Part shown: piece after piece, positions 1-8,408 of the stretch | Numbering within the stretch: the first letter of the stretch is position 1 | Layout: each line of letters starts with the position of its first letter | Origin: Pseudomonadota bacterium | GTDB taxonomy: Bacteria; Pseudomonadota; Alphaproteobacteria; SP197 | Assembly (NCBI GenBank): GCA_027592745.1 | Contig: JAQCLG010000005.1 | Span: 1-51,869, forward strand | Reading direction: 5' to 3' | DNA length: 51,869 nucleotides | The notes under the pieces: model-generated | Told to the model about the DNA's origin: nothing | Database searches by the model: none | What the model saw: only the letters and a program-made list of their open reading frames with translations | Position numbers and translations under genes: made by a program

Positions 1-551
1 GCCGAGCCGGCCGGCATCTCCGCGGCGAAAATCTCGTTGGCCCTGGGCGCGCGCTCCTCTTCCCACAGGTGGCTGCCCGGCACGATGCGAGTTGCGCCGT
101 TGTCGGCGGTGAACTCGGTCACTGCCCAGAGCGAGCCCTGTTGCAGCACGGGACCGGGATTGCGGAAGGGATAGAAGAAACCGTCGCGGTGCAGGGCCTG
201 GGCTTTCTCGCCCGGCATCAGGTGCATGACGCCGGTATAGGTCACCTGGTAGCGCGCGCAATGGGGCAGCAGGATGTGGTCGGCCGCCCCCAGCAGCACG
301 GGATGGAGCACCATCTGGCGCGTCGTGGGCGCGCGCATGAAGAGGTTGTTGAAGCGCTTGGTCCTTGCACCCAGGAATGCGGTCTCGCCGGTCTTCTGGG
401 TCGCGAAGTGGGGCTCCAGCTCGGCGCGCAGCGCAGCGAGCTGGTCCGGGGTCATCATGTTCTCGACGATGGCATAACCGTGGACGTCGATCGCGCGGCC
501 GACCTCTTGCGGGTCTGTGGTGCGGGCATCGAACCGGGCCAGTTGCGGCAT
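1..551 (-). CDS. Phytanoyl-CoA dioxygenase (PhyH) family protein, C-terminus cut by window edge
   Basis: Absent from the ORF track because the stop lies outside the window, but the minus strand is open from an ATG at 551 to base 1, giving 183 visible codons starting MPQLARFDAR. The Fe(II) motif HxD is seen as LHRDGF (H121, D123), followed by the IVPGSH stretch typical of PhyH-type, non-heme Fe(II)/2-oxoglutarate dioxygenases. The distal His and the 2-oxoglutarate Arg lie beyond the edge. Such enzymes hydroxylate small molecules or acyl-CoAs, and the substrate cannot be read from sequence. It is divergent from the enoyl-CoA hydratase at 671, with a short shared upstream region holding an inverted repeat. 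A second, only distantly similar PhyH protein lies at 16006. Confidence 0.85.
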   Translation of the reverse strand, partial: MPQLARFDARTTDPQEVGRAIDVHGYAIVENMMTPDQLAALRAELEPHFATQKTGETAFLGARTKRFNNLFMRAPTTRQMVLHPVLLGAADHILLPHCARYQVTYTGVMHLMPGEKAQALHRDGFFYPFRNPGPVLQQGSLWAVTEFTADNGATRIVPGSHLWEEERAPRANEIFAAEMPAGS

Positions 552-582
552 ACCTGCCTGTCTCCCTGCATGACGAATCGGG

Positions 583-646
583 CGATCCTAGAGCGCGATT
601 TGCCCCGATGCACCCTCGCCGTGCGGCCGGCTGCGTCCTAGGATCG
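583..646. promoter_or_regulatory. Perfect 9-bp inverted repeat in the PhyH/enoyl-CoA hydratase divergent promoter region
   Basis: CGATCCTAG at 583-591 and its exact reverse complement CTAGGATCG at 638-646 are separated by 46 bp. On each strand TAGGAT lies about 25-32 bp before the start codon it faces. A -10-like element (TAGGAT against TATAAT) repeated symmetrically for the two genes, or a regulator site, would both fit. No clear -35 is seen. Confidence 0.35.
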
Positions 647-670
647 ACAGGCCAGCACGGAGAGCCCGCC

Positions 671-1408
671 ATGTCCGACAACGTCGTCCTCTACGAATCG
701 CGCGACAGGGTCGCGATCATCACGCTCAACCGGCCCGACAAGCTCAACGCGCTCAACGGCGCGGTCTGCCAGCGCATGCTGGAGCTCTGGCGGCGCTTCG
801 AGGAAGGTGAGGACCGGGTCGCCGTCATCACCGGCGCGGGGCGTGCCTTCACGGCCGGGGCCGACCTCAGCGACGGCGGCGAGATCTGGCCCTGGATGCC
901 CGGCGTCGGCATCGAACTGAAGAAACCCGTGATTGCCGCGGTCAACGGCCTGGTCGTGGGCGGCGGCGTCGTGCTGGTGCAATGCGCCGACATGGCGGTG
1001 ATCGCCGAGGATGCCTGGCTCTCCTATCCCGAGGCCAGGATCGGCTTCACCGGCGGCCTGATGGCCGGCATGGTCGCGCGCGTGCCCCACAAGATCGCCA
1101 TGGAATTCCTTCTGGTGGGCGAGAAGATGACCGCGCAGCGCGCCTACGAGATCGGCTTCGTCAACCGTGTCGTGCCGCGCGAGCAACTCATGGATGCGGC
1201 GATGGACTACGCCCGCCGCATCGCCGCCAATGCCCCCCTGGTGGTCGAGACCCTGAAGGCCTTCGCCGGTCGCACCATGATGAAGAGCCCGACCGAACTG
1301 GCCGGCTACGCCCGCCAGATGACCGAGCGCACCTTCGAGAGCGCCGACCTCAAGGAAGGCCTCGCCGCCTTTGCCGAAAAGCGCACGCCGACGTTCCGCG
1401 GTTCCTGA
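671..1408 (+). CDS. Enoyl-CoA hydratase/isomerase (crotonase) family protein
   Basis: A 245-residue crotonase of normal family length. The ORF track extends it upstream to 365, but homology begins at MSDNVVLYES, with a GGAG-like ribosome site just before the ATG at 671. Oxyanion-hole elements are visible as FTAGADL (about residues 60-66) and GLVVGGGVVL (93-102). Both glutamates used by true hydratases appear to be present: E121 in YPEARIG and E145 in AMEFLL. Hydration of a 2-enoyl-CoA in fatty-acid or other acyl-CoA breakdown is therefore plausible. Substrate chain length is unknown. It stands alone, divergent from the PhyH-like gene. Confidence 0.9.
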   Translation: MSDNVVLYESRDRVAIITLNRPDKLNALNGAVCQRMLELWRRFEEGEDRVAVITGAGRAFTAGADLSDGGEIWPWMPGVGIELKKPVIAAVNGLVVGGGVVLVQCADMAVIAEDAWLSYPEARIGFTGGLMAGMVARVPHKIAMEFLLVGEKMTAQRAYEIGFVNRVVPREQLMDAAMDYARRIAANAPLVVETLKAFAGRTMMKSPTELAGYARQMTERTFESADLKEGLAAFAEKRTPTFRGS

Positions 1409-1611
1409 GCTTGACGGCGCCGGCGTGCCGGCGATAAGGAAACCGCGCTCCCTGCGGAGCGGAGGTTTGATGTCCAGCGAGTCCCGACGCCGCTGACGGG
1501 TCCGGTCCCTCCCGGCCCGTCGCCCACACACGCACCGCACGAGACCTGACGGTCGCATACGCGCCGCCGGAGCTTGCCGCGCGTGCCGGCGACCTTTCGT
1601 GGACTTCCCTC

Positions 1612-1869
1612 GTGAACATTTCCCGCATCGAACAGCGGGTCCTGCATGTGCTCGCCCGTGGCGGACACATCCTGCACCTGCGCGGCGGCGACGGCAGGAT
1701 CGTCGACGTCGAGTGTTACAGCCGTGAAGGCTGGGTCTTCAGCCCATGCGATCTCGCGGTCTTTTCCGCCCTGCGGCGCAAGCGCCTGATCGGCTCGAGG
1801 AACGGCGGACCCTACCGCATCAACGCCAGGGGTCTGGCATCGGTGCGGAGCAGGCCCGACAACCGCTGA
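1612..1869 (+). CDS. YjhX (UPF0386) family protein
   Basis: An 85-residue protein starting at a GTG (1612). [18 protein letters not shown] at the start and GGPYRIN near the C-terminus match the small UPF0386/YjhX family that I recognise across Proteobacteria. The family is listed as a putative toxin from E. coli YjhX, but the biochemical role is not established and no antitoxin partner is visible here. About 200 bp separate it from the preceding hydratase gene, and that gap holds only a short GC hairpin near 1418-1433. The family call is secure; the function is not. Confidence 0.85.
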   Translation: MNISRIEQRVLHVLARGGHILHLRGGDGRIVDVECYSREGWVFSPCDLAVFSALRRKRLIGSRNGGPYRINARGLASVRSRPDNR

Positions 1870-1904
1870 ACGATGGGGCGGCGGCAGGCTGCCGCCGCCC
1901 CGCT

Positions 1905-2418
1905 TCAGGGCCGCTCCCGGACATACAGAACGCAGGGGCCGCCATAGGCCCGGCATGGGCCGGCATCGCTCATGCCGAGGCGTTCGCAGACCCGGCGCGA
2001 GCGTTGGTTCGCGGCCTGCAGCACGGCGACGATGCGCGGCAGCGAGAGTGTTGCAAGACCGTGGTGCATCAGTGCACCCGCGGCCTCGGTGGCGTAGCCA
2101 TGGCCCCAGTGTGCGGACGCGAAACGCCAGCCGATCTCGATGTCGTCCCAGCCGGGCAGCGGGTGGAGCGCAACCCAGCCCAGGAAACGGCGGGGCTCCT
2201 CACGCGGGAAGACGCTCCAGATGCCCAGGCCCGGCCCGTGGTCGAGCGCAAGGCGCTGCGCCAGCTTCTCGCGGTGCTCGACCGGCTCGGGCACGCTGCC
2301 GTCCATGATGTAGGCCATCACCTCGGGCTCGGCGTCCATGGCACAGACCGCGTCGAGATCGTCGAGGCAGCGCGCGCAGCACCAAGCGCTGTGTCGTAAA
2401 ACCCGGCAAGGCGCCCAT
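1905..2418 (-). pseudogene. GNAT family acetyltransferase, frameshifted tandem copy
   Basis: The 144-residue ORF in the track lacks the N-terminus. The missing part (MGALPGFTTQRLVLRA) lies in another frame starting at the ATG at 2418. The two frames meet at a GCGCGCGC run (2370-2377). Adding one CG gives LVLRARCLDDLDAVCAMDAE, which aligns without gaps to LVLRPRSYNDIDAMAAMDAD in the intact neighbour. The remainder has the acetyl-CoA-binding region GHGYATEAAGALM and the NQRSRRVCERLGM motif of ribosomal-protein/RimJ-type acetyltransferases. The start overlaps the upstream GNAT stop by one base (TGATG), so the copies were translationally coupled. This may be a true frameshift or a sequence error. 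Confidence 0.85.
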
Positions 2419-2927
2419 CAGGGGCGCTGCTTCACATAGAGCGCGCAGTCCACATCGTAGGCGCGGCGCATGCCGGCTGCCGTCATGCCGAGCTTCTCGC
2501 AGACCCGGCGGGAGCGCTGGTTGTCGGGATCGAGCACCACGACGATGCAGTCCAGGCCGACCGTGCGGAAGCCGTGCTCCATGACGGCCGCCGCGGCCTC
2601 GCTGGCGTAGCCGTGGCCCCAGGCATCGCGCACGAAGCGCCAGCCGATCTCGACGTCGCCTTCCCAGCCCTCGAGTGGATAAAGGACGATCCAGCCGAGA
2701 TAGCGTTCCGGGGCCTCCTTTGGAAAGACGCTCCAGCCGCCCATGCCGGGATCCTCGTCGTCGGGAATCCAGGTCATCAGTTCGGCGCGGTGGACGACCG
2801 GGTCGGCGATCGGCTCGACATAACGCATGACCTCGGGATCGGCATCCATCGCGGCCATGGCATCAATGTCGTTGTAGCTGCGCGGACGCAGGACGAGGCG
2901 CGGCGTCTCCAGGCCGGGGCAGGTCAT
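2418..2927 (-). CDS. GNAT family N-acetyltransferase, intact copy
   Basis: I place the start at the ATG at 2927 (MTCPGLETPRLVLRPRS), not at 3005 as in the track, because the family begins with ETPRLVLR and the upstream gene ends at 2929. The protein has 169 residues, a complete GNAT fold with IGWRFVRDAWGHGYASEAA as the acetyl-CoA-binding segment and NQRSRRVCEKLGM as motif B. Family members transfer acetyl from acetyl-CoA to protein N-termini or small amines; the target is unknown. It is the fourth gene of the leftward operon headed by the amidohydrolase and the clear tandem parent of the copy at 1905. Confidence 0.88.
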   Translation of the reverse strand: MTCPGLETPRLVLRPRSYNDIDAMAAMDADPEVMRYVEPIADPVVHRAELMTWIPDDEDPGMGGWSVFPKEAPERYLGWIVLYPLEGWEGDVEIGWRFVRDAWGHGYASEAAAAVMEHGFRTVGLDCIVVVLDPDNQRSRRVCEKLGMTAAGMRRAYDVDCALYVKQRP

Positions 2928-2928
2928 C

Positions 2929-3964
2929 TCAGCGCGGCGCGCCAGCGACCTTAGGCACGTAGGCGGTCTCGGCACGGCCGTCGACGTGGGAGCCGTCCTC
3001 GCCATAGTAGAGACGGATGCCGGGATCGACCGGGCGCGGCGGGTGGGCCTGCAGCCACAGGCGCTTGCGTTCGGGTTCGTCGAAGTCCTCGAAGCCGGTG
3101 CGCGAATGGAGCACCGTTTAGTTGTTGATGAAGCTGGCGGTGCCGGGCTCGAGGCGGAACGCTAAGAGCAGGCCGGGGCGGTTGGCGATCGCCTCGAAGG
3201 CGTCGAGCGCTTCGACCTGCAGGGTGGTCAGCGGCATGCCGCTTTCCTCGCAGGCAAGTTCCACCCGGTTGCGCAGGTGACAGACCGCGAACTGGCCCTG
3301 GGTCCAGGAGAACACCGGTACCTTCAGCGAGGTGACGGGACCTTCGCCGGGCGGGCGTGCATCCATCCAGGAATGGTGGAAACCTTCGTAGAGCGGCGCG
3401 AGCAGGTGCGGCATTCCTCGGCCATGACGTTGTGCACCGCCATCGCGCTGGCCAGCCGGCTCATGCCGCCCGATCTGCCCTGTCGGATGCAGAGCAGTCC
3501 GACGATGTCGTCGCTGTCGTTGTGCAGGGAGAGTTCGGCCCTGCTGCGGTAGCCGCGCTCGCGCTTGCCCCTGGTCGAGACGTCGGTGACGTATAGCCCA
3601 GGCGGTCGCCCATCGCGCTCTGCGGCACGCCCTTGCCGAAATGGCTGCCCAGGCCCCAGTAGATCATGCCGAGTTCGTCGACGGAGAGGCGCTCCACAGG
3701 CCAGCCGCGCACCAGCAGCAGGCCCCGCCCGTGGAGCAGCAGGTCGCGCAGGCCGGCCAGTTCGTTGGCAATGGCCGGCATGGCGAAATCGTCGTTGGTG
3801 ATCTCGGCGAGCGTCTTGCCCTGCCGCTGGACGATCGCCAGGGCATTCTCCAGCGCGTCGAGATGCCGCTTCTCAAGGTCGAAGCTCAGGGCATCCAGGC
3901 TGCCGATCGTGTCGGCGCGCCAGGCGCCGGGATGGTCGATGGGTTCCAGGTGGACGTCGCTCAT
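2929..3964 (-). pseudogene. TauD/TfdA-like dioxygenase, broken tandem copy
   Basis: Three ORF-track pieces (3461-3964, 3118-3414, 2929-3114) align in order to the intact 346-residue neighbour at 3972. There are three separate lesions. One is an extra TA in GGCTATACGTC near 3593. The second is a lost base in a short A run near 3417 (GAGGAATG, where GAGGAAATG would restore frame). The third is a TAA at 3118-3120 replacing the Tyr of INNYT. A four-residue gap also follows ERKR relative to the neighbour. HND of the metal motif and the distal LHSRTGF are still readable, so the loss is recent. Seven bases separate it from the intact copy, and it ends one base before the GNAT start. Confidence 0.88.
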
Positions 3965-3971
3965 CAGGGCC

Positions 3972-5012
3972 CTACTCTGCGGCCGCCCGGTTGGGATCGA
4001 AGACGGTCTCGGTGCGCCCGTCGATGAACATGCCGTCCTCGCCGTAGTAGCGGCGCAGGTTGGGGTGGACGGCGCGGGAGGGCTGCGCCTTCAGCCACAG
4101 GCGCAGGAGCAGGCGTTTGCGTTCCGGCTCGGGCCAGTCGGTGAAACCGGTGCGGGAATGGAGCGTCGTGTAGTTGTTGATGAGCGAGGACCAGCCCGGC
4201 TCCAGGCGGTAGGTAAAGACGATGTCCTCGCGGTCGGAGACCTCCTCGAAAAGGGCCAGCGCCTCCTCCTGATCGGTGAACGGGGTGCCGGTCGCCTCGG
4301 CGGCCATGCGGATGAACTCGCGCAGGTAGCAGCACGACATCAGGCCATCGTTGAAGCCGAAGACCGGCACCTTGTAGCTGGTGACGATGCCCTCGCCCGG
4401 TGGCTGCTCGCCGAACCAGTGGTAGTGGAAGCCCTCGGCCAGAACGGAGATCAGGTCCGGTCGCATGGCGGCGATCTCGTTGTAGATCGCCACCGAGCTC
4501 GCCAGCCGGCTCATGCCGCCCGACTTGCCCTGGCGGATGCAGAGCAGGCCGACGATGTCGTCGCTGTCGGTGTGGAGGGAAAGTTCCTGGGCGCTGCGGT
4601 AGCCGCGTTCGCGCTGGCCGGGCTTGGAGACGTCGGTGACGTAGCCCAGGCGGTCGCCCATGGGGCTCTGGCTGACGCCTTTGCCGAAGTAGGTGCCCAT
4701 CGCCCAATAGGCGATGCCCAGCTCCTCGGGACTCATCTCCTCGATCGGCCAGCCCTGCAGGATGATGATACCGCGCCCGTCCATCAGCTCGTGGCGAATG
4801 GCGGCGAGATCACCCTCGATCGGCGCCATGCTGGTGTGGTCGGGCGTCAGTTCCTGCAGCCCGACCCCGGCGTCCCGTGCGCGCGCCACGACCTGGCGCA
4901 TGGCGTCGAGATGGCGCTCCTCGAAGCGGAAGGCGACGTCGTCGGGGCCGGAGAAGTCGCTGCCCTTCCAGGCGGAGGGGTGGTCGATGTGCCGGGGAAA
5001 GGCTTCAGGCAT
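3972..5012 (-). CDS. TauD/TfdA family Fe(II)/2-oxoglutarate dioxygenase
   Basis: A 346-residue protein with the facial triad: H147 and D149 in LSLHTDSDD and the distal H285 in TTLHSRTGF, followed by arginines that can hold 2-oxoglutarate. RLGYVTDVSKPG and YRLEPGWSSLINN are typical of the TauD/clavaminate-synthase-like clan. The expected chemistry is O2- and 2-oxoglutarate-dependent hydroxylation of a small substrate, often freeing sulfite, ammonia or an alcohol. It is cytoplasmic with no signal peptide. It sits 64 bp downstream of the amidohydrolase and just upstream of its own broken duplicate, so it probably belongs to the same transcript. The substrate is unknown and taurine is not implied. 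Confidence 0.88.
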   Translation of the reverse strand: MPEAFPRHIDHPSAWKGSDFSGPDDVAFRFEERHLDAMRQVVARARDAGVGLQELTPDHTSMAPIEGDLAAIRHELMDGRGIIILQGWPIEEMSPEELGIAYWAMGTYFGKGVSQSPMGDRLGYVTDVSKPGQRERGYRSAQELSLHTDSDDIVGLLCIRQGKSGGMSRLASSVAIYNEIAAMRPDLISVLAEGFHYHWFGEQPPGEGIVTSYKVPVFGFNDGLMSCCYLREFIRMAAEATGTPFTDQEEALALFEEVSDREDIVFTYRLEPGWSSLINNYTTLHSRTGFTDWPEPERKRLLLRLWLKAQPSRAVHPNLRRYYGEDGMFIDGRTETVFDPNRAAAE

Positions 5013-5076
5013 GTCTGTTTTCCTTGCAGGCGGGGCACTATGACTCCGCCGCGGCGGGACCGCCAGAGGCTCCGCA

Positions 5077-6603
5077 TCAAACCCGCGCGTTCATCACCGT
5101 GCGGGGCACGCGTTCGGGGTGTTCCCAGGCGCCGTACCAGGCCTCTATGTGGGGGATGATCTCCTGGGCCAGGCGATGGGCATCCTCGGGGAAGGTGGTG
5201 GCGGCCATGACGGCGGCCAGTTCGGCGACGGCATCGTGGAGGTCGAAGCCGGTCGGGCGGCCGTCGCGGATGACGTGGCGGCCATCGACCAGCACGTCGG
5301 TGACGTCGGCGGCTTTCGCCCGGTAGAGCAGCAGGTCGCGGCCGTCGACTTCGGGCGCCACCCAGGGACGACAAGGGGCAGTCATGTCGACCAGCACGAG
5401 GTCGGCGGCGTAACCCGGCGCCAGGCGGCCGAGCGTGCCTTCCTTGCCCAGCAGCCGGGCACCTCCCTGCGTGGCACAGCGGAAGACGTCGGCCGGGGCG
5501 GGTGCGGGTTCGTGGTAGGTCGGCGTGCGTGCCAGGCGCAGGGCCAAGCGCATCTCGGCGAACATGTCCTCGTCGTCGTTGATGGTCGTCGAGTCCGTGC
5601 CGATGGCGGTGGTCACGCCCGCCTCCAGGAAGGCGTTGAGCGGCGCGATGCCGGCGCGCAGCCGCAGGTTCGAGGAGGGGTTGTGGGATACCGCCGTACC
5701 GGTCCGGGCCAGCAGTTCGATCTCGGTGTCGGTCATCCAGACGCCGTGGGCGATCGAGAAATCCGGTCCCGTGATGCCCAGATCGTGGAGATGGCGCAGC
5801 GTGTCGCCGCCCCAGAACTTCGGCCCCTGCAGCTTCTCGTAATAGGACTCGCTGACATGGGTCTGGATGCGGCTGCCGTGGCGGCGCGCAGCCTCGGCGA
5901 TCTTCAGGAAGAAGCCGTCGCTCACCCATGACGGACCCGGCGGGCCGTACCACATGGCCAGCCGGGGATGGTCGCGCCAGGCCTTGCAGAAGGTCTCCAT
6001 CAGTTCCAGATAGGCCGCCGCCGGCAGCCCGGCCTCGGGATCGCGCATCGCCCTGGCGCGGCGTGCGAGATCGCCAGGCAGCGTCGCCAGAAACGCCGCG
6101 TCGCAGTCGCCTGGCCCCGCGCCCATGAAGCCCTGGTCGTAGACACCGGGACCGAAGGCGCAGCGGATGCCGGTGGTTTCATAGGCCGCCAGCGCCTCGT
6201 TCCAGTCGGCGGCGGTCGCCTCGGCATTGCCGGCCGCACCGTAGAGATCGACGACGGCGGTGACGCCGCTTTTCAGCAGGCGCGTCGCCGACAGCAGGAT
6301 GTCGAGCCGCGTCGGCGTCGCGCGCATGCGCCAGAGCGCCTTCAGCCAGGATTCCAGCAGCATGTCGGGCGCGCCGTGCTGGACATGGCTGGCGGCGGCG
6401 GAATGGTGGTGGGCATTGATCAGGCCGGGCATCACGGCATGGCGTTCGCTGCCCAGCACCTGCGCCTGCGGATGGGCGCGGCCGAGGTCGTCGAAGGCCC
6501 CAAGCGCCACGATGGCGCCGCCCTCGACCAGCACGGCACCGTCGTCGATCACCGCATCGTCCGCGCCGGGGATCACCCAGCGTCCGCGTACCAGTGTCGC
6601 CAT
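5077..6603 (-). CDS. Amidohydrolase, TRZ/ATZ-guanine deaminase type
   Basis: The track ORF reads on to 7734, but the protein begins at the ATG at 6603 (MATLVRGRWVIPGAD) after a GGGGGAACC ribosome site, giving 508 residues. Metal ligands of the COG0402 branch are visible in order: NAHHHS (HxH class), QTHVSES, IAHGVWM and IGTDSTTINDDED. This branch contains guanine, 8-oxoguanine, S-adenosylhomocysteine/MTA and triazine aminohydrolases, so hydrolytic deamination of a ring or amidine C-N bond is the likely chemistry. It heads the leftward operon and is divergent from the arginase-fold gene at 6802. The exact substrate is unknown. Confidence 0.88.
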   Translation of the reverse strand: MATLVRGRWVIPGADDAVIDDGAVLVEGGAIVALGAFDDLGRAHPQAQVLGSERHAVMPGLINAHHHSAAASHVQHGAPDMLLESWLKALWRMRATPTRLDILLSATRLLKSGVTAVVDLYGAAGNAEATAADWNEALAAYETTGIRCAFGPGVYDQGFMGAGPGDCDAAFLATLPGDLARRARAMRDPEAGLPAAAYLELMETFCKAWRDHPRLAMWYGPPGPSWVSDGFFLKIAEAARRHGSRIQTHVSESYYEKLQGPKFWGGDTLRHLHDLGITGPDFSIAHGVWMTDTEIELLARTGTAVSHNPSSNLRLRAGIAPLNAFLEAGVTTAIGTDSTTINDDEDMFAEMRLALRLARTPTYHEPAPAPADVFRCATQGGARLLGKEGTLGRLAPGYAADLVLVDMTAPCRPWVAPEVDGRDLLLYRAKAADVTDVLVDGRHVIRDGRPTGFDLHDAVAELAAVMAATTFPEDAHRLAQEIIPHIEAWYGAWEHPERVPRTVMNARV

Positions 6604-6634
6604 GATCGGTTCCCCCTGTCCCAGGACTTGTTGC

Positions 6635-6703
6635 ACGCGGAGACGCGGAGACCGCGGAGCACGGGACGGCACGCAGCCTCTGCGTTCTCCGCGCCTCCGC
6701 GCG
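6635..6703. repeat. Imperfect inverted repeat between divergent catabolic genes
   Basis: CACGCGGAGACGCGGAGACC at about 6635-6654 is mirrored by TTCTCCGCGCCTCCGCGC ending near 6703, roughly 20 of 25 positions pairing across a short loop. This resembles widespread purine-rich intergenic hairpin repeats and lies in the 198-bp gap between the amidohydrolase and arginase-fold genes. No U-run follows on either strand. Confidence 0.55.
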
Positions 6704-6801
6704 ATTCTTAACCGAAGATCGGTTGGGTGGGCAGGTCTGCCCGGATGACAAGCCGTGCCGCAGGTGGAAGAGTTGTCGCCCGACGGCACACAGGAGGCAG
6801 C

Positions 6802-7875
6802 ATGGGCGCGTTCGACTATCCCGACTGGGACACCTTCATGAAGACGAGCTTTGCCGCGCGCGGCGAGTTCCCGCTGGTCGCGCCGGAGACGCCCTCGTTC
6901 ATGCGCCAGCCGGTGGCCAAGACCGCGAAGGACCTCGAGGGCGCCGACGTCGTCATCATCGGCGCGCCCTATGTCGCGGCCGAGGACGGCAAGTATGCCG
7001 GCGTGCCCATGGAGGACTGGATCGCGGCACCCAAGCGGGTGCGCCAGCAGTCGGCGCGTTACCCCGGTGGCTACATCCAGGATTTCGACCTCGACCTCTT
7101 CGAGCACATCAGGATGGTCGACTACGGCGATGCCGACATTCCGCCGGAGGTCATGTCGAACCAGACGCCCGAACTGATCCTCAAGGCCCAGGCCGCGGTC
7201 GAGGCCAAGTGCAACGACGCCATCCGGGCCGGCGCCGTGCCGGTGGTGATCGGCCAGAACAGCCCCTGCGGCAGCTTCGCCATCGCCAAGGCCTGTGCCG
7301 AAAACACCGATGGCATGGTCGGCTGCGTCAGCCTCGATACCCACTGGGACGCCGGCCACCTCGACTACCTCACGGGCGATCCGCGCATCGCGGGTGCGGC
7401 CTCGTGGAAGCACAAGATGTACGAGTTCCTTCCCAACATGCACCCGCGCAACCTCGTCGAGATCGGCGAGCGCGGCATGCTGGAGAACAAGGACATCATC
7501 CGCCGCTACCTGCGCGAAGGCTCGCGCTTCATCAGCTCCTGGGAGCTGCGCACGAGCCTGGGCATCGAGGGCTGCGTCAAGGAACTCGACCGTGCCTGGG
7601 ACGGTACCAAGGGGGTCTATGCCCACTTCGACATGGACGTCATGGGCGGGGCCGGTCCTGCTCCCGGCGACATCCTGGGCGAACTGGTCGAGCCGATCGC
7701 CATGACCGACTACGAGTGCATTCGCCTGGCCCACGAGATCGGCCGTCGCGGCCTCACCGGCTTCAGCTTCATCTGCATCCCGCCGGGCAGCGCCGCGGTC
7801 TACCGCGTGATCGTCTACATCATCGTCTACATGGCCGCGGGCCTGGCGATGCGGAAGATCGGCAAGGGCGCCTGA
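6802..7875 (+). CDS. Arginase/agmatinase (ureohydrolase) fold protein with altered metal site
   Basis: The ATG at 6802 follows a strong AGGAGG site, so I use it rather than the track start at 6727; the protein has 357 residues. Two of the Mn-binding motifs of ureohydrolases are present: DTHWD (D179, H181, D183) and FDMD (D277, D279). The first motif, normally GGDH, reads VVIGQNSPCGS here, so the first metal-ligand His appears to be missing, and the loop around YAGVPMEDW is unlike arginase. Ureohydrolases cleave guanidino C-N bonds. With a changed metal site the activity may be different or mononuclear. It starts a rightward cluster with the split TPP enzyme. Confidence 0.8.
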   Translation: MGAFDYPDWDTFMKTSFAARGEFPLVAPETPSFMRQPVAKTAKDLEGADVVIIGAPYVAAEDGKYAGVPMEDWIAAPKRVRQQSARYPGGYIQDFDLDLFEHIRMVDYGDADIPPEVMSNQTPELILKAQAAVEAKCNDAIRAGAVPVVIGQNSPCGSFAIAKACAENTDGMVGCVSLDTHWDAGHLDYLTGDPRIAGAASWKHKMYEFLPNMHPRNLVEIGERGMLENKDIIRRYLREGSRFISSWELRTSLGIEGCVKELDRAWDGTKGVYAHFDMDVMGGAGPAPGDILGELVEPIAMTDYECIRLAHEIGRRGLTGFSFICIPPGSAAVYRVIVYIIVYMAAGLAMRKIGKGA

Positions 7876-7883
7876 GCGCCGCG

Positions 7884-8408
7884 ATGGCGGCCGACGGCGA
7901 AGGCAGTGATTGGCCCGGGGCCCTGCACCGCGCGCTCAAGGACGCAGGGGTGACTCGCATGTCTCATGTCCCCGATGCCGGGCACGCACGTCTGATCGCG
8001 CTGTGTGAGGACGATCCGGCGATGGTGACCAACGTGCTCACCACCGAGGAGGAGGGCATCGCCATCGCCGCCGGCGCCTGGCTCGGCGGCGAAGCCAGCG
8101 TGCTGCTGCTGCAGTCCTCGGGCGTCGGCAACTGCATCAACATGCTCTCGCTGCCCGCCATCGGACGTTTCCCGCTGCTGATGCTGGTGACGATGTGGGG
8201 CGAGTGGGCCGAGTTCAATCCCTGGCAGGTGCCCATGGGCCGCGCGACGCAGGCAACGCTCGAGGCGATGGGCGTCACGGTCCAGCGTGCCGATACGGCG
8301 GACGAACTCGTTGCCACGGTCGAGAGCGCGGCAGCGCTCGCGTTCAAGGCCGACCAGCAGGTCGCGGTGCTGATTTCCCAGCGCCTCCTGGGAAAGAAGA
8401 CATGGTAG
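7884..8408 (+). CDS. TPP-dependent decarboxylase, alpha (pyrimidine-domain) subunit
   Basis: A 174-residue protein equivalent to the N-terminal (PYR) domain of TPP enzymes, as in sulfopyruvate decarboxylase alpha or phosphonopyruvate decarboxylase. VLTTEEEGIAIAAGAWLGG carries the glutamate that normally activates the TPP aminopyrimidine (E in the TEEEG stretch), and LLQSSGVGNCINML is the characteristic following strand. It begins eight bases after the arginase-fold gene and overlaps the beta subunit by seven bases (ATGGTAG), which implies translational coupling and a heteromeric enzyme. The reaction is probably decarboxylation of a 2-oxoacid to an aldehyde. Sulfopyruvate itself is not supported by neighbours. 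Confidence 0.82.
   Translation: MAADGEGSDWPGALHRALKDAGVTRMSHVPDAGHARLIALCEDDPAMVTNVLTTEEEGIAIAAGAWLGGEASVLLLQSSGVGNCINMLSLPAIGRFPLLMLVTMWGEWAEFNPWQVPMGRATQATLEAMGVTVQRADTADELVATVESAAALAFKADQQVAVLISQRLLGKKTW

Noticed and set aside
1612-1869. YjhX as a toxin-antitoxin system
   Set aside because: No small antitoxin-like gene is adjacent and the family's toxin role is not established, so I only give the family name.
5077-7734. 885-residue ORF as a fusion of amidohydrolase with an N-terminal domain
   Set aside because: The part upstream of 6603 is antisense to the arginase-fold gene; the real start has a ribosome site and family homology.
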